Shown here: piece after piece, positions 1-5,211 of the stretch | Layout: each line of letters opens with the position of its first letter | Position numbering within the stretch: the first letter of the stretch is position 1 | Assembly: GCA_913062745.1 (NCBI GenBank) | Contig: CAJXXJ010000322.1 | Span: forward strand, 1-5,211 | DNA: 5,211 bases | Origin: an uncultured Phaeodactylibacter sp. | GTDB taxonomy: Bacteria > Bacteroidota > Bacteroidia > Chitinophagales > Saprospiraceae | Reading direction: 5' to 3' | Program-made: the position numbers and the translations under genes | The notes under the pieces: model-generated | Database searches by the model: none | What the model was told of the DNA's origin: nothing | The model's input: the letters and a program-made list of their open reading frames with translations, nothing else

Positions 1-548
1 GTTTCGCTGATGAAGTCGCCCATCGATATTGCAAAGGGGTCCGGGTACTGCTGATTGGGGTAGCCCTGCGGAAAGCCCTCCACCTGCTCATCCAGGTAAC
101 GGCCCAGCCAACCGGTAAGGCCTGTGCCGTCTTCTGACTTTTCCGGGCTGCCGGTATACCAGACCTGCATGGACTTAAAATGGGAGCGGTTCTGGTTGGG
201 ATAGCCTACGCTTTGCACAATGCCCAGATAGCCTTCGTCAAACAAGCTGCGCATACCGCCCATAGCAGGGTGGAAACCTACCGTATCGGTAACGGGCATG
301 ATGTTGCTCTCCGGTATGATGATATTGGGCCGCGCATTGTACAGCCTGCCGTACTGATCGAGCGGAATGAGCGTATTGAGCCCATCGTTGCCGCCACTGA
401 GGCGGATCAGCACCAGCACTTTATTCGTTTCGGCGCTCATCGGGCCAAAGTACCAAGGCTTAGCCATCGCCGATAAGCGAATGCCGTTTAAAAAGAAAGG
501 AGCACTGGCCAGAACACCGGCATTTTTGAGAAAATCTCTTCGTTGCAT
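1..548 (-). CDS. DUF1501 family secreted protein, N-terminal part (3' end beyond window)
   Basis: The 182 visible residues match the N-terminus of DUF1501 proteins, a family of mostly Tat-exported proteins whose reaction is unknown and whose fold is usually grouped with the alkaline-phosphatase/sulfatase-like enzymes. The protein opens with MQRRDFLKNAG, a good twin-arginine signal (RRDFLK), then a moderately hydrophobic stretch at about residues 11-25 and a possible AMA cleavage site at 27-29. The family hallmark RLSGGNDGLNT is at 49-59, YPNQNRSHF at 116-124 and GWLGRYLD at 146-153. The ATG at 548-546 is chosen because it places the Tat motif at the very start; an ATG 11 bases upstream is out of frame and closes after 23 codons. 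No Shine-Dalgarno sequence is visible, as is common in Bacteroidota. It lies 32 bases after the DUF1800 stop codon and is almost surely cotranscribed with it. The gene runs off the left edge with an open frame, so its C-terminus, including any sorting domain, cannot be judged. Confidence 0.93.
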   Translation of the reverse strand, partial: MQRRDFLKNAGVLASAPFFLNGIRLSAMAKPWYFGPMSAETNKVLVLIRLSGGNDGLNTLIPLDQYGRLYNARPNIIIPESNIMPVTDTVGFHPAMGGMRSLFDEGYLGIVQSVGYPNQNRSHFKSMQVWYTGSPEKSEDGTGLTGWLGRYLDEQVEGFPQGYPNQQYPDPFAISMGDFISE

Positions 549-580
549 GACTGGATCATTTTAGGAGGATGAATACGGCT

Positions 581-2260
581 TTACTGCAAATGAAACTCCG
601 GCATACTGAGTATCGCACTCAGCAACGCCCGGAGGCGGTCCCGGATGGGTATCGCCAAATTGGAATCGTCCGGTGATTCGGCATAAGTACCGTAATCCAC
701 CGTCCACTCAAAATCCGGCAATCCATCAAGCAGCACTTCTTTCAGGGTGGCATACTGCTGTTCCGATAAGGGGCGGGGAAGCAAAATTTTGGTAAACGCT
801 TCCACCACCGCATTCGGGTCTGAAGGATTGTCAATAGTGGTGATGAACTCCAAAACGTCAACCCGCATCCGGATGCCATTTGCCTCGAAGGGCCATATAC
901 CGCTGTATACCAGCGCATTCATCAGCGACTCCCGCTCGGGAAGCGTCGTCGCATTGATCCAGTGTCTGTAGTATAAAGGTTCCCGGTAGTACGCTTTCCA
1001 CCCCGCCACTTCGGGGATTTCCAGCAGAGACATCTGCAGGGGCTTGAAGCAGTCGGAAATGCGGTACCAGGCGTCGTATTTTTCGTTCAGGCCCTGCGAA
1101 TAGGCTACCTGCAGGGGCTTGAGGGCCGACAGCATAAAGTCGGCAGGGTTCTTGATCTTGACCCCGTAGTACCCCGGGTCAAAAAAGTGCTCGCTGCTCA
1201 GCAGTGCCCGAAGCGCCGGCGCTATTTCGAAATCATTTTGCCACAGCAGCTGCGCCATCGGTTCGATGACGGCTTCTTCTGCCGCTTCCGTAATATCGTA
1301 GTAGATGAACCACTGATAGAGCTTGCGGCAAATAAATCGGGCCACCTCAAACTGCCCGAATACAATATCAATGACTGCCTTATATTCCTCTGCGCCGAGG
1401 TTTTGTATCGTCTGATTGCCAAAGCGGTGAGACAACTGCTTGATACCATCGTCGTGCTCTTCCGGCGTAAAGGCAGCTCCGTAGTCGCCGTCCGGATACT
1501 CGTCGTTATAGCCACCGCCGTAGGCCCGCCAGCCGGTTAGCGCCCGGGCTATTTCCCGTACATCGTCTTCCGTGAACGTACCGTAATCGCCGGGAGTTTC
1601 CTGAGGTTTTTTACCAATGGTGAAGAGCTCCAGCAGCTCCCGTGCGTAGTTTTCATTGGGCGCTGTAGCCTCGTTGATATTGCCGTCCAGGTATTCAAGC
1701 ATGGCCGGGGCAATCGTTATCTCTTTGACAAGCTGACGAAAATTGCCCCATGCATGCGTGCGCAACAAGTTGAGGTAATGGTAGCGGAACTTGGCATCCG
1801 TTATTCCGCCAATCGGCAGGTGGTTGTGCCAAAACAGCGTAAGCTTCTCGCGGATGTGCACGCCTTCCTGCCACATCTCTCCTATCCACCAGGAAGTAAG
1901 GCTTACCCGGCGGTGGGCGATGAAGTCCTGCCCGTCGGTGGGAAAGGGGTTGGGCGCGTTGATCCAGGATTCGCCTACCGGTACCACAGAGTCTTTGCCA
2001 GGCTTGTAGTTGAGTGGAGGCTCAGGCAGCGGGAGGGTTGCGAATAGTTTGTCCAGCGTAGCCTCCAGGCCGTCGCTGACAGCCTGCCGGATTTGGTCCT
2101 GGCCGGGGCCGAAGGTAGTACGCCGCAACAGATGTGCAGCCTGCTCAAAATTCCAGGGGCCAGTGTAGGGCATAAAACCGGAAGCCGGATCGGGTGGCGA
2201 ACCAGGCCGGTTAGCCAGCCGCCTGCCCAGCGCCAGCGAGAATACATCTCTTCTGTCCAT
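581..2260 (-). CDS. DUF1800 family protein
   Basis: A complete 559-residue protein of the DUF1800 family, of unknown biochemical function and usually encoded next to a DUF1501 gene, as here. Family signatures appear in order: HLLRRTTFGPG at 43-53, the LTLFWHNHL segment at 140-148, NENYARELLELFTIG at 202-216, DDVREIARALTGW at 232-244, LLSSEHF at 353-359, IKNPADF at 369-375, a divergent LEIPEVAGW at 413-421, and the C-terminal LLSAILSMPEF at 546-556. The length is normal for the family and no frameshift is seen. The ATG at 2260 is the only plausible start: reading upstream in frame, a TGA appears ten codons away with no other ATG. The N-terminus MDRRDVFSLALGRR has twin arginines but lacks a clear hydrophobic core, so export by a classical signal is uncertain. 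It is the first gene of a two-gene unit with the DUF1501 gene. The family call is secure; the function is unknown. Confidence 0.95.
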   Translation of the reverse strand: MDRRDVFSLALGRRLANRPGSPPDPASGFMPYTGPWNFEQAAHLLRRTTFGPGQDQIRQAVSDGLEATLDKLFATLPLPEPPLNYKPGKDSVVPVGESWINAPNPFPTDGQDFIAHRRVSLTSWWIGEMWQEGVHIREKLTLFWHNHLPIGGITDAKFRYHYLNLLRTHAWGNFRQLVKEITIAPAMLEYLDGNINEATAPNENYARELLELFTIGKKPQETPGDYGTFTEDDVREIARALTGWRAYGGGYNDEYPDGDYGAAFTPEEHDDGIKQLSHRFGNQTIQNLGAEEYKAVIDIVFGQFEVARFICRKLYQWFIYYDITEAAEEAVIEPMAQLLWQNDFEIAPALRALLSSEHFFDPGYYGVKIKNPADFMLSALKPLQVAYSQGLNEKYDAWYRISDCFKPLQMSLLEIPEVAGWKAYYREPLYYRHWINATTLPERESLMNALVYSGIWPFEANGIRMRVDVLEFITTIDNPSDPNAVVEAFTKILLPRPLSEQQYATLKEVLLDGLPDFEWTVDYGTYAESPDDSNLAIPIRDRLRALLSAILSMPEFHLQ

Positions 2261-2468
2261 AGTATGACAGTTGTGGGAATTTGTAAATCAAGGGAGGCCC
2301 GGCTCCTGTGCTTTTCGCAAAAAGACTACAGAACAGCCCGGCTGATCCCCAGGAAAATCCCCCCCGGTTACAGACAAACGATTTAACCCATGCTATGGTG
2401 CGCTGACCATGTGCTTTTTAGTAAACGGCGTCAAAAAAGCCGTAAGCGGTGGAAGCCTTCCTGAATAT
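2261..2468. other. 208-base intergenic gap between glycan operon and DUF1800/DUF1501 pair
   Basis: No gene is supported here on either strand. It should hold the end of the upstream glycan transcript and the promoter for DUF1800, but neither is clear. A 5-bp stem (ACGGC 2425-2429 with GCCGT 2439-2443, 9-base loop) lies just past the acyltransferase stop; it has no T-run after it on the minus strand, so it is a poor intrinsic terminator. A second small dyad pairs ATGGT 2395-2399 with ACCAT 2406-2410. GCCCGGCT occurs twice as a direct repeat (2297-2304 and 2336-2343). I found no good match to the Bacteroidota promoter pattern (TTTG near -33, TAnnTTTG near -7) on the minus strand; the TTTG at 2378-2375 is only a partial match. 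Confidence 0.5.
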
Positions 2469-3104
2469 TCACAGTCCGATGTGCTTCACCTGCCGCACCG
2501 GATTGCCAATATAGCACCCTCCGGAATCCAGATTACCCGTCACCACCGTGCCTATTCCTACGGTAGCCCCCTCTCCTATCACCACTTCATTTGCCACCAC
2601 AGTACCCGCACCTAAAAACACGCATGCCTCGACTGTACAGTAGCCCGACAGTATGCTGCCCGGCGACAGGAAGCTGGCTTCGCCCACGCGGCTGTCGTGA
2701 GATACCACAGCCGAATTGTTGAGCAAAACGCCGCGTTCCAGCACCACATTTTTATCAACATTGCACTGCGGGTAGACATACACGCCTGCACCAAGCTGAG
2801 CGGAAGGGTGAACGTAAGCGGTTGGATGCAGCAATGCAGGGACCTGACACCCCATCTCTGCCAGCTCAGCGAAGATGGCTCGCCGCAGCTGCAGGTTCTT
2901 ATAACCGATCCCGACCAGAAAGCGCAAATGCCGGAACGCTTCCCGCCGGTAGTCCCGGAAGGCGTAGGCGTTGGCTTCCCCGCGCTCCCGACAGCCGTCG
3001 TCGAAGAAAAAGTAATCGCCCTTCCAGCCGCAGGCATGAGACAGTAATTCGAGCTGCCTGCCCAGCTCTCCGTAACCGATAATGCCGACCGGAGCCTGCT
3101 TCAT
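2469..3104 (-). CDS. NeuD/PglD-like sugar acyltransferase (left-handed beta-helix)
   Basis: A 211-residue protein of the NeuD/PglD type, cytoplasmic enzymes that move an acyl group, usually acetyl from acetyl-CoA, to a hydroxyl or amino group of a sugar or nucleotide sugar. The N-terminal Rossmann-like domain starts with VGIIGYGELGRQ (residues 6-17) and continues to FLVGIGYKNLQLRR (62-75). From HPTAYVHPSAQLGAGVYVYP (93-112) to about 191 the sequence is hexapeptide repeats forming the left-handed beta-helix, ending in YIGNPVRQVK (198-207). SHD at 135-137 places His136 where the catalytic-base histidine of PglD lies (family knowledge). Length is normal. It is the last gene of the glycan operon, 38 bases after the PhyH gene, which suggests it acylates a sugar in the same pathway. 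The sequence does not tell O- from N-acylation, nor the acyl donor, so I give no gene symbol. Confidence 0.9.
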   Translation of the reverse strand: MKQAPVGIIGYGELGRQLELLSHACGWKGDYFFFDDGCRERGEANAYAFRDYRREAFRHLRFLVGIGYKNLQLRRAIFAELAEMGCQVPALLHPTAYVHPSAQLGAGVYVYPQCNVDKNVVLERGVLLNNSAVVSHDSRVGEASFLSPGSILSGYCTVEACVFLGAGTVVANEVVIGEGATVGIGTVVTGNLDSGGCYIGNPVRQVKHIGL

Positions 3105-3142
3105 GTGCTTTGTTTTTTGTAACTGTTCAGCAAGACCAGCCC

Positions 3143-3916
3143 CTACTCCACTTTCTGCCGGTATTTCCGCTGTTCGCGCGGCACGTAGTACTCCTCGTAG
3201 TTTTCCGGCACCTGCGCAAAGAAACCCAGTTTCTGCTTCGCTTTATCCGAAATCTGACCGATATCCTTGCCGGCACGCGCCATAGACTTGGGTATGTCAA
3301 TACGCTGTTTCATCCAGGGCCTGCACATATTGATGGTCATGCCGTGGCGCCAGGCATCGGTGTAGTTCTGCCCGCCGGAGTGCCAGGTGCGGGCATTGAA
3401 AAACCAGACGGAGCCTGCCTTTTCCACCAGCCGCTCCGCGTGATTGAAGAAATAGTCCGGATCCATCTCCCATTGCTCCTGAGAGCCGGGCAGGTACCAG
3501 GTAGCGCCATTAGCTTCGGTAAAATCATCCAGCAGCAGCACTGCGCCCATATTCGTAATGTAGTTCGGGATGATGCGCGGGCAGTCCACGTGCACCCGGT
3601 TGGAAAAGTTACTGGCATTAGGCGGCATACTCGATGAGGTATAAGCGTACACGATACAGCCCTCTCCGAGGATAGCATTGAAGTACTGCATCAGCTCATC
3701 CATCTCGAATAACTCGGTAAAGATTTGATCGTACAGACAACACATCATGACCATACCGTAATCGACATAGTCCGTCCCGTTGTGGTAGGCCGCCTCTTTT
3801 TCAATGGCTTCCCGAAGTTTCACTTTTAGTTTGTCCACCAGCTCATCGCTGAGCAGGCCGGGAATGACCACGCTGCCATCGCGGTACATCTGCTCCCGAA
3901 ATAATTCCAGATTCAT
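3143..3916 (-). CDS. PhyH-family Fe(II)/2-oxoglutarate-dependent dioxygenase
   Basis: A 257-residue protein of the phytanoyl-CoA dioxygenase (PhyH) family: non-heme iron enzymes that use 2-oxoglutarate and O2 to hydroxylate or otherwise oxidise a substrate. The N-terminus has the usual FREQMYRDGSVVIPGLLS opening (6-23). The iron site is visible as HVD (His109, Asp111) in NRVHVDCPR, with the distal His179 in ARTWHSGGQN; Arg190, eleven residues later, matches the spacing of the 2-oxoglutarate-binding arginine in human PhyH. GATWYLPGSQ (137-146) is the common strand before the distal histidine. All catalytic ligands are therefore present and the enzyme is predicted to be active. The C-terminal 40 residues are charged and family-variable. 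It sits between WbqC and NeuD-like genes, so the substrate is more likely a sugar, lipid carrier or attached acyl/amino-acid group than phytanoyl-CoA; this is inference. The ATG at 3916 is the natural start, just ahead of the conserved region. Confidence 0.9.
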   Translation of the reverse strand: MNLELFREQMYRDGSVVIPGLLSDELVDKLKVKLREAIEKEAAYHNGTDYVDYGMVMMCCLYDQIFTELFEMDELMQYFNAILGEGCIVYAYTSSSMPPNASNFSNRVHVDCPRIIPNYITNMGAVLLLDDFTEANGATWYLPGSQEQWEMDPDYFFNHAERLVEKAGSVWFFNARTWHSGGQNYTDAWRHGMTINMCRPWMKQRIDIPKSMARAGKDIGQISDKAKQKLGFFAQVPENYEEYYVPREQRKYRQKVE

Positions 3917-3935
3917 ATTGAGTGGGTTTTAGTAA

Positions 3936-3959
3936 GGTACGCGGACCGGCCGGCGTACC
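3936..3959 (-). promoter_or_regulatory. Intercistronic stem-loop between WbqC and PhyH genes
   Basis: A perfect 7-bp inverted repeat, GGTACGC (3936-3942) and GCGTACC (3953-3959), encloses a 10-base loop that itself contains the palindrome CCGGCCGG (3946-3953). In the transcript it would form 11 bases after the WbqC stop codon and end 19 bases before the PhyH ATG. There is no T-run after it, so it is not a standard intrinsic terminator. It could tune translation or transcript stability, serve as a protein-binding dyad, or be chance; only the repeat itself is seen. Confidence 0.35.
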
Positions 3960-3969
3960 GGGCAATTGT

Positions 3970-4734
3970 TTAAGAAAAAATGCAGGATTTGGCCTCAGGC
4001 CCCATCATGAAAAGCGTATCCAATACTGTGACACCGTGCTCGAATTCGCCGTACAGCTGCGGGTAAGGCCGATAGGAGGAATAATCCAGCCAGTGGATTT
4101 CCACCCCCTGCTGCCGGAAGGCTTCAGCGTCCATATATTCCTTCGCTGCCGGCCCGGTGTAGTAATCCGTTGCCCCCAGGTCGTGGCAAAGGTTCAGTAT
4201 TCTCTCGGACTTGTCGCCCCGCAGCTCGAAATCCCGGGACCAGGCAAATTGGGTATCAATGCCCAGTAAGCGGCTGATTTCAGACAGGAAGAGATAATTG
4301 ACATCACTTAGCAGCCGGCACTCGGCGGCACGCTCGTAGAGTGTTTCCACAAAGGAAGCGTACTGTTCAAAACAGGGCGCTTTACCGTAAGTATGGTAGA
4401 GGGTCTTCCAGTGCTTTTCTGCCCAGGATGAATCCAGCACCTCTATTTCGTTGATTTTCTGATAGTAGTTGCCCTTGGCTTTCACCGGTATAGTCAGCCA
4501 TTTGAGGCCGCTCGGCGTTTTGATGCGGTTGCGGTTTCTCCAGTCGCGGCGGGTATACTGCATCTCATCGTAAAGGACGATCAGGTCTACTTTGCTGATC
4601 GCATCGAAGTACCCTTTCCAGGGAATATAATTAGACTGGGTAATCAATACTTTTGCAGTCCGGCTCCTGTTTTCTTCCTGCCGGTAAGCTACGTGCGTGG
4701 CAAGGCCGGTGGCACTATTTTTTGCTAATTTCAT
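3970..4734 (-). CDS. WbqC family protein
   Basis: A 254-residue protein of the WbqC family, found in O-antigen and other surface-polysaccharide clusters; its exact reaction is not firmly established. Family motifs are plain: VLITQSNYIPWKGYFD (29-44), YTRRDWRNRNRIKT (60-73), WLTIPVK (79-85), HWKTLYHTYGKAP (108-120), LLGIDTQF (156-163), LGATDYYTGPAAKEYMD (186-202) and HGVTVLDTLFMMG (233-245) near the end. Family members normally begin a few residues before the ITQSNYIPWKG segment, whereas this one has about 26 extra polar residues when started at the ATG at 4734. No other in-frame ATG precedes the conserved block; a TTG at residue 30 is the only nearby alternative, so the ATG is kept. It lies 32 bases after the glycosyltransferase stop and 53 before the PhyH start, consistent with one transcript. 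The family assignment is secure; a role in sugar modification or transfer is inferred from context. Confidence 0.92.
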   Translation of the reverse strand: MKLAKNSATGLATHVAYRQEENRSRTAKVLITQSNYIPWKGYFDAISKVDLIVLYDEMQYTRRDWRNRNRIKTPSGLKWLTIPVKAKGNYYQKINEIEVLDSSWAEKHWKTLYHTYGKAPCFEQYASFVETLYERAAECRLLSDVNYLFLSEISRLLGIDTQFAWSRDFELRGDKSERILNLCHDLGATDYYTGPAAKEYMDAEAFRQQGVEIHWLDYSSYRPYPQLYGEFEHGVTVLDTLFMMGPEAKSCIFS

Positions 4735-4766
4735 TTTATACAGGCTTTGGTGTTTAAGTAGGTGTT

Positions 4767-5211
4767 TTACCCGGAGGCTATTTCTGTGTCGCTGAAGCTG
4801 CGCGCGGAGGATGCACCCGGTTCCACAGCGGAGGCACCCCGGTATACCGAGCGGACGATAGTCAGTGGGCGCTGTTTGACTTCGTTGTAGGTTTTAGCCA
4901 GGTAGATCCCGATGGTGCCCAGCGCAAACAGTGTTAGCCCGCCCAGGAACCAGATCGCGACCATAAGCGATGGCCAACCTTCCAGTAGATTGTCAAAAAA
5001 CACCCGGCGCACCACCAGATAGCAGCCTGCACAAGCCGAGATTATGGCGATGATAATGCCCAGATTGAAGATGAGGAACAATGGCTTATTGCTAAACGAG
5101 GTAATCGAATCCACCATCTGTGCCATCCGCTTGCGGAAAGTGTAAGTAGATTCCCCTTTGGAGGTTTTACGCGCCACCACGGGCACCTGCTTGAATCCGG
5201 CCAGCGCCCAC
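4767..5211 (-). CDS. Family 2 glycosyltransferase, C-terminal membrane part (5' end beyond window)
   Basis: The 147 visible residues form the end of a GT2 glycosyltransferase of the DPM1/GtrB-like type, which moves a sugar from a nucleotide donor to a polyprenyl phosphate or growing glycan at the inner membrane. The fragment begins with WALAGFKQVPVVARKTSKGE and has the GESTYTFRKRMAQ and SITSFSNKPL motifs that precede the membrane region in this family. Two membrane helices follow (about visible residues 43-67 and 79-105), then the typical YNEVKQRP (108-115) and a Ser/Ala/Gly-rich tail of about 25 residues. The catalytic GT-A domain, with its DXD motif, lies off the right edge. A GTG at 5186 is not the start: the frame is open to the window edge and the residues before it fit the family. 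It is the first visible gene of the glycan operon. Donor and acceptor cannot be inferred. Confidence 0.9.
   Translation of the reverse strand, partial: WALAGFKQVPVVARKTSKGESTYTFRKRMAQMVDSITSFSNKPLFLIFNLGIIIAIISACAGCYLVVRRVFFDNLLEGWPSLMVAIWFLGGLTLFALGTIGIYLAKTYNEVKQRPLTIVRSVYRGASAVEPGASSARSFSDTEIASG

Noticed and set aside
569..676. Plus-strand 35-codon frame directly preceded by AGGAGG (563-568)
   Set aside because: The AGGAGG abuts the ATG with no spacer, the frame is mostly antisense to the 3' end of DUF1800, and the peptide has no recognisable features. The match looks accidental.
1187..1540. Open plus-strand frame of 117 codons inside DUF1800
   Set aside because: Antisense to a region of the DUF1800 protein with strong family identity; no motif or translation signal of its own.
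2311..2324. Small hairpin CTTTT-CGCA-AAAAG in the intergenic gap
   Set aside because: A five-pair, AT-rich stem is too weak and too likely by chance to be called a regulatory element.
2419..2450. Intrinsic terminator after the acyltransferase gene
   Set aside because: The stem is only 5 bp with a 9-base loop, and the T-run lies in the loop, not after the stem, on the minus strand.
3110..3637. Open plus-strand frame of 175 codons opposite the PhyH gene
   Set aside because: It lies almost entirely antisense to a gene with full family motifs and shows no recognisable protein features; it is a coding shadow.
4767..5186. GTG at 5186 as the start of a small separate two-helix membrane protein
   Set aside because: The frame continues open to the window edge, and the residues on both sides of the GTG match the internal region of GT2 enzymes, so this is the tail of a larger gene.

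Overview
The window looks like chromosomal DNA from a member of Bacteroidota. Three things point that way: a DUF1800/DUF1501 gene pair with the typical motifs of that phylum, gene starts without Shine-Dalgarno sequences, and a WbqC/NeuD-type surface-polysaccharide cluster. The base composition is moderately GC-rich, which might fit a Saprospiria/Cytophagia-like lineage, but that placement is a guess. All six genes lie on the minus strand, so transcription runs from high to low coordinates. The first and last genes are cut by the window edges.

Right-hand block (about 5211 to 2469): four closely spaced genes (gaps of 32, 53 and 38 bases) that look like one operon for building or decorating a surface glycan. 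In order of transcription they are the C-terminal membrane part of a family 2 glycosyltransferase, a WbqC-family protein, a PhyH-family Fe(II)/2-oxoglutarate dioxygenase with a complete metal- and cosubstrate-binding set, and a NeuD/PglD-like sugar O/N-acyltransferase. A plausible reading is that a lipid-linked or nucleotide-linked sugar is transferred, oxidised or hydroxylated, and acylated before export. The actual substrate cannot be read from the sequence. A 7-bp stem-loop sits in the gap between the WbqC and PhyH genes.

Middle (2261-2468): a 208-base non-coding gap separating the two blocks. It has weak dyads and one short direct repeat, but no convincing promoter or terminator.

Left-hand block (2260 to 1): a complete DUF1800 gene followed 32 bases later by the 5' two-thirds or less of a DUF1501 gene with a twin-arginine-type signal sequence. 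These two families usually travel together and are thought to act outside the cytoplasm, but their biochemical role is not established. They appear unrelated to the glycan block. I see no RNA genes, CRISPR arrays, insertion sequences or phage genes. Nothing here is clearly a new system; the most interesting item is the compact WbqC-PhyH-NeuD set of tailoring genes.
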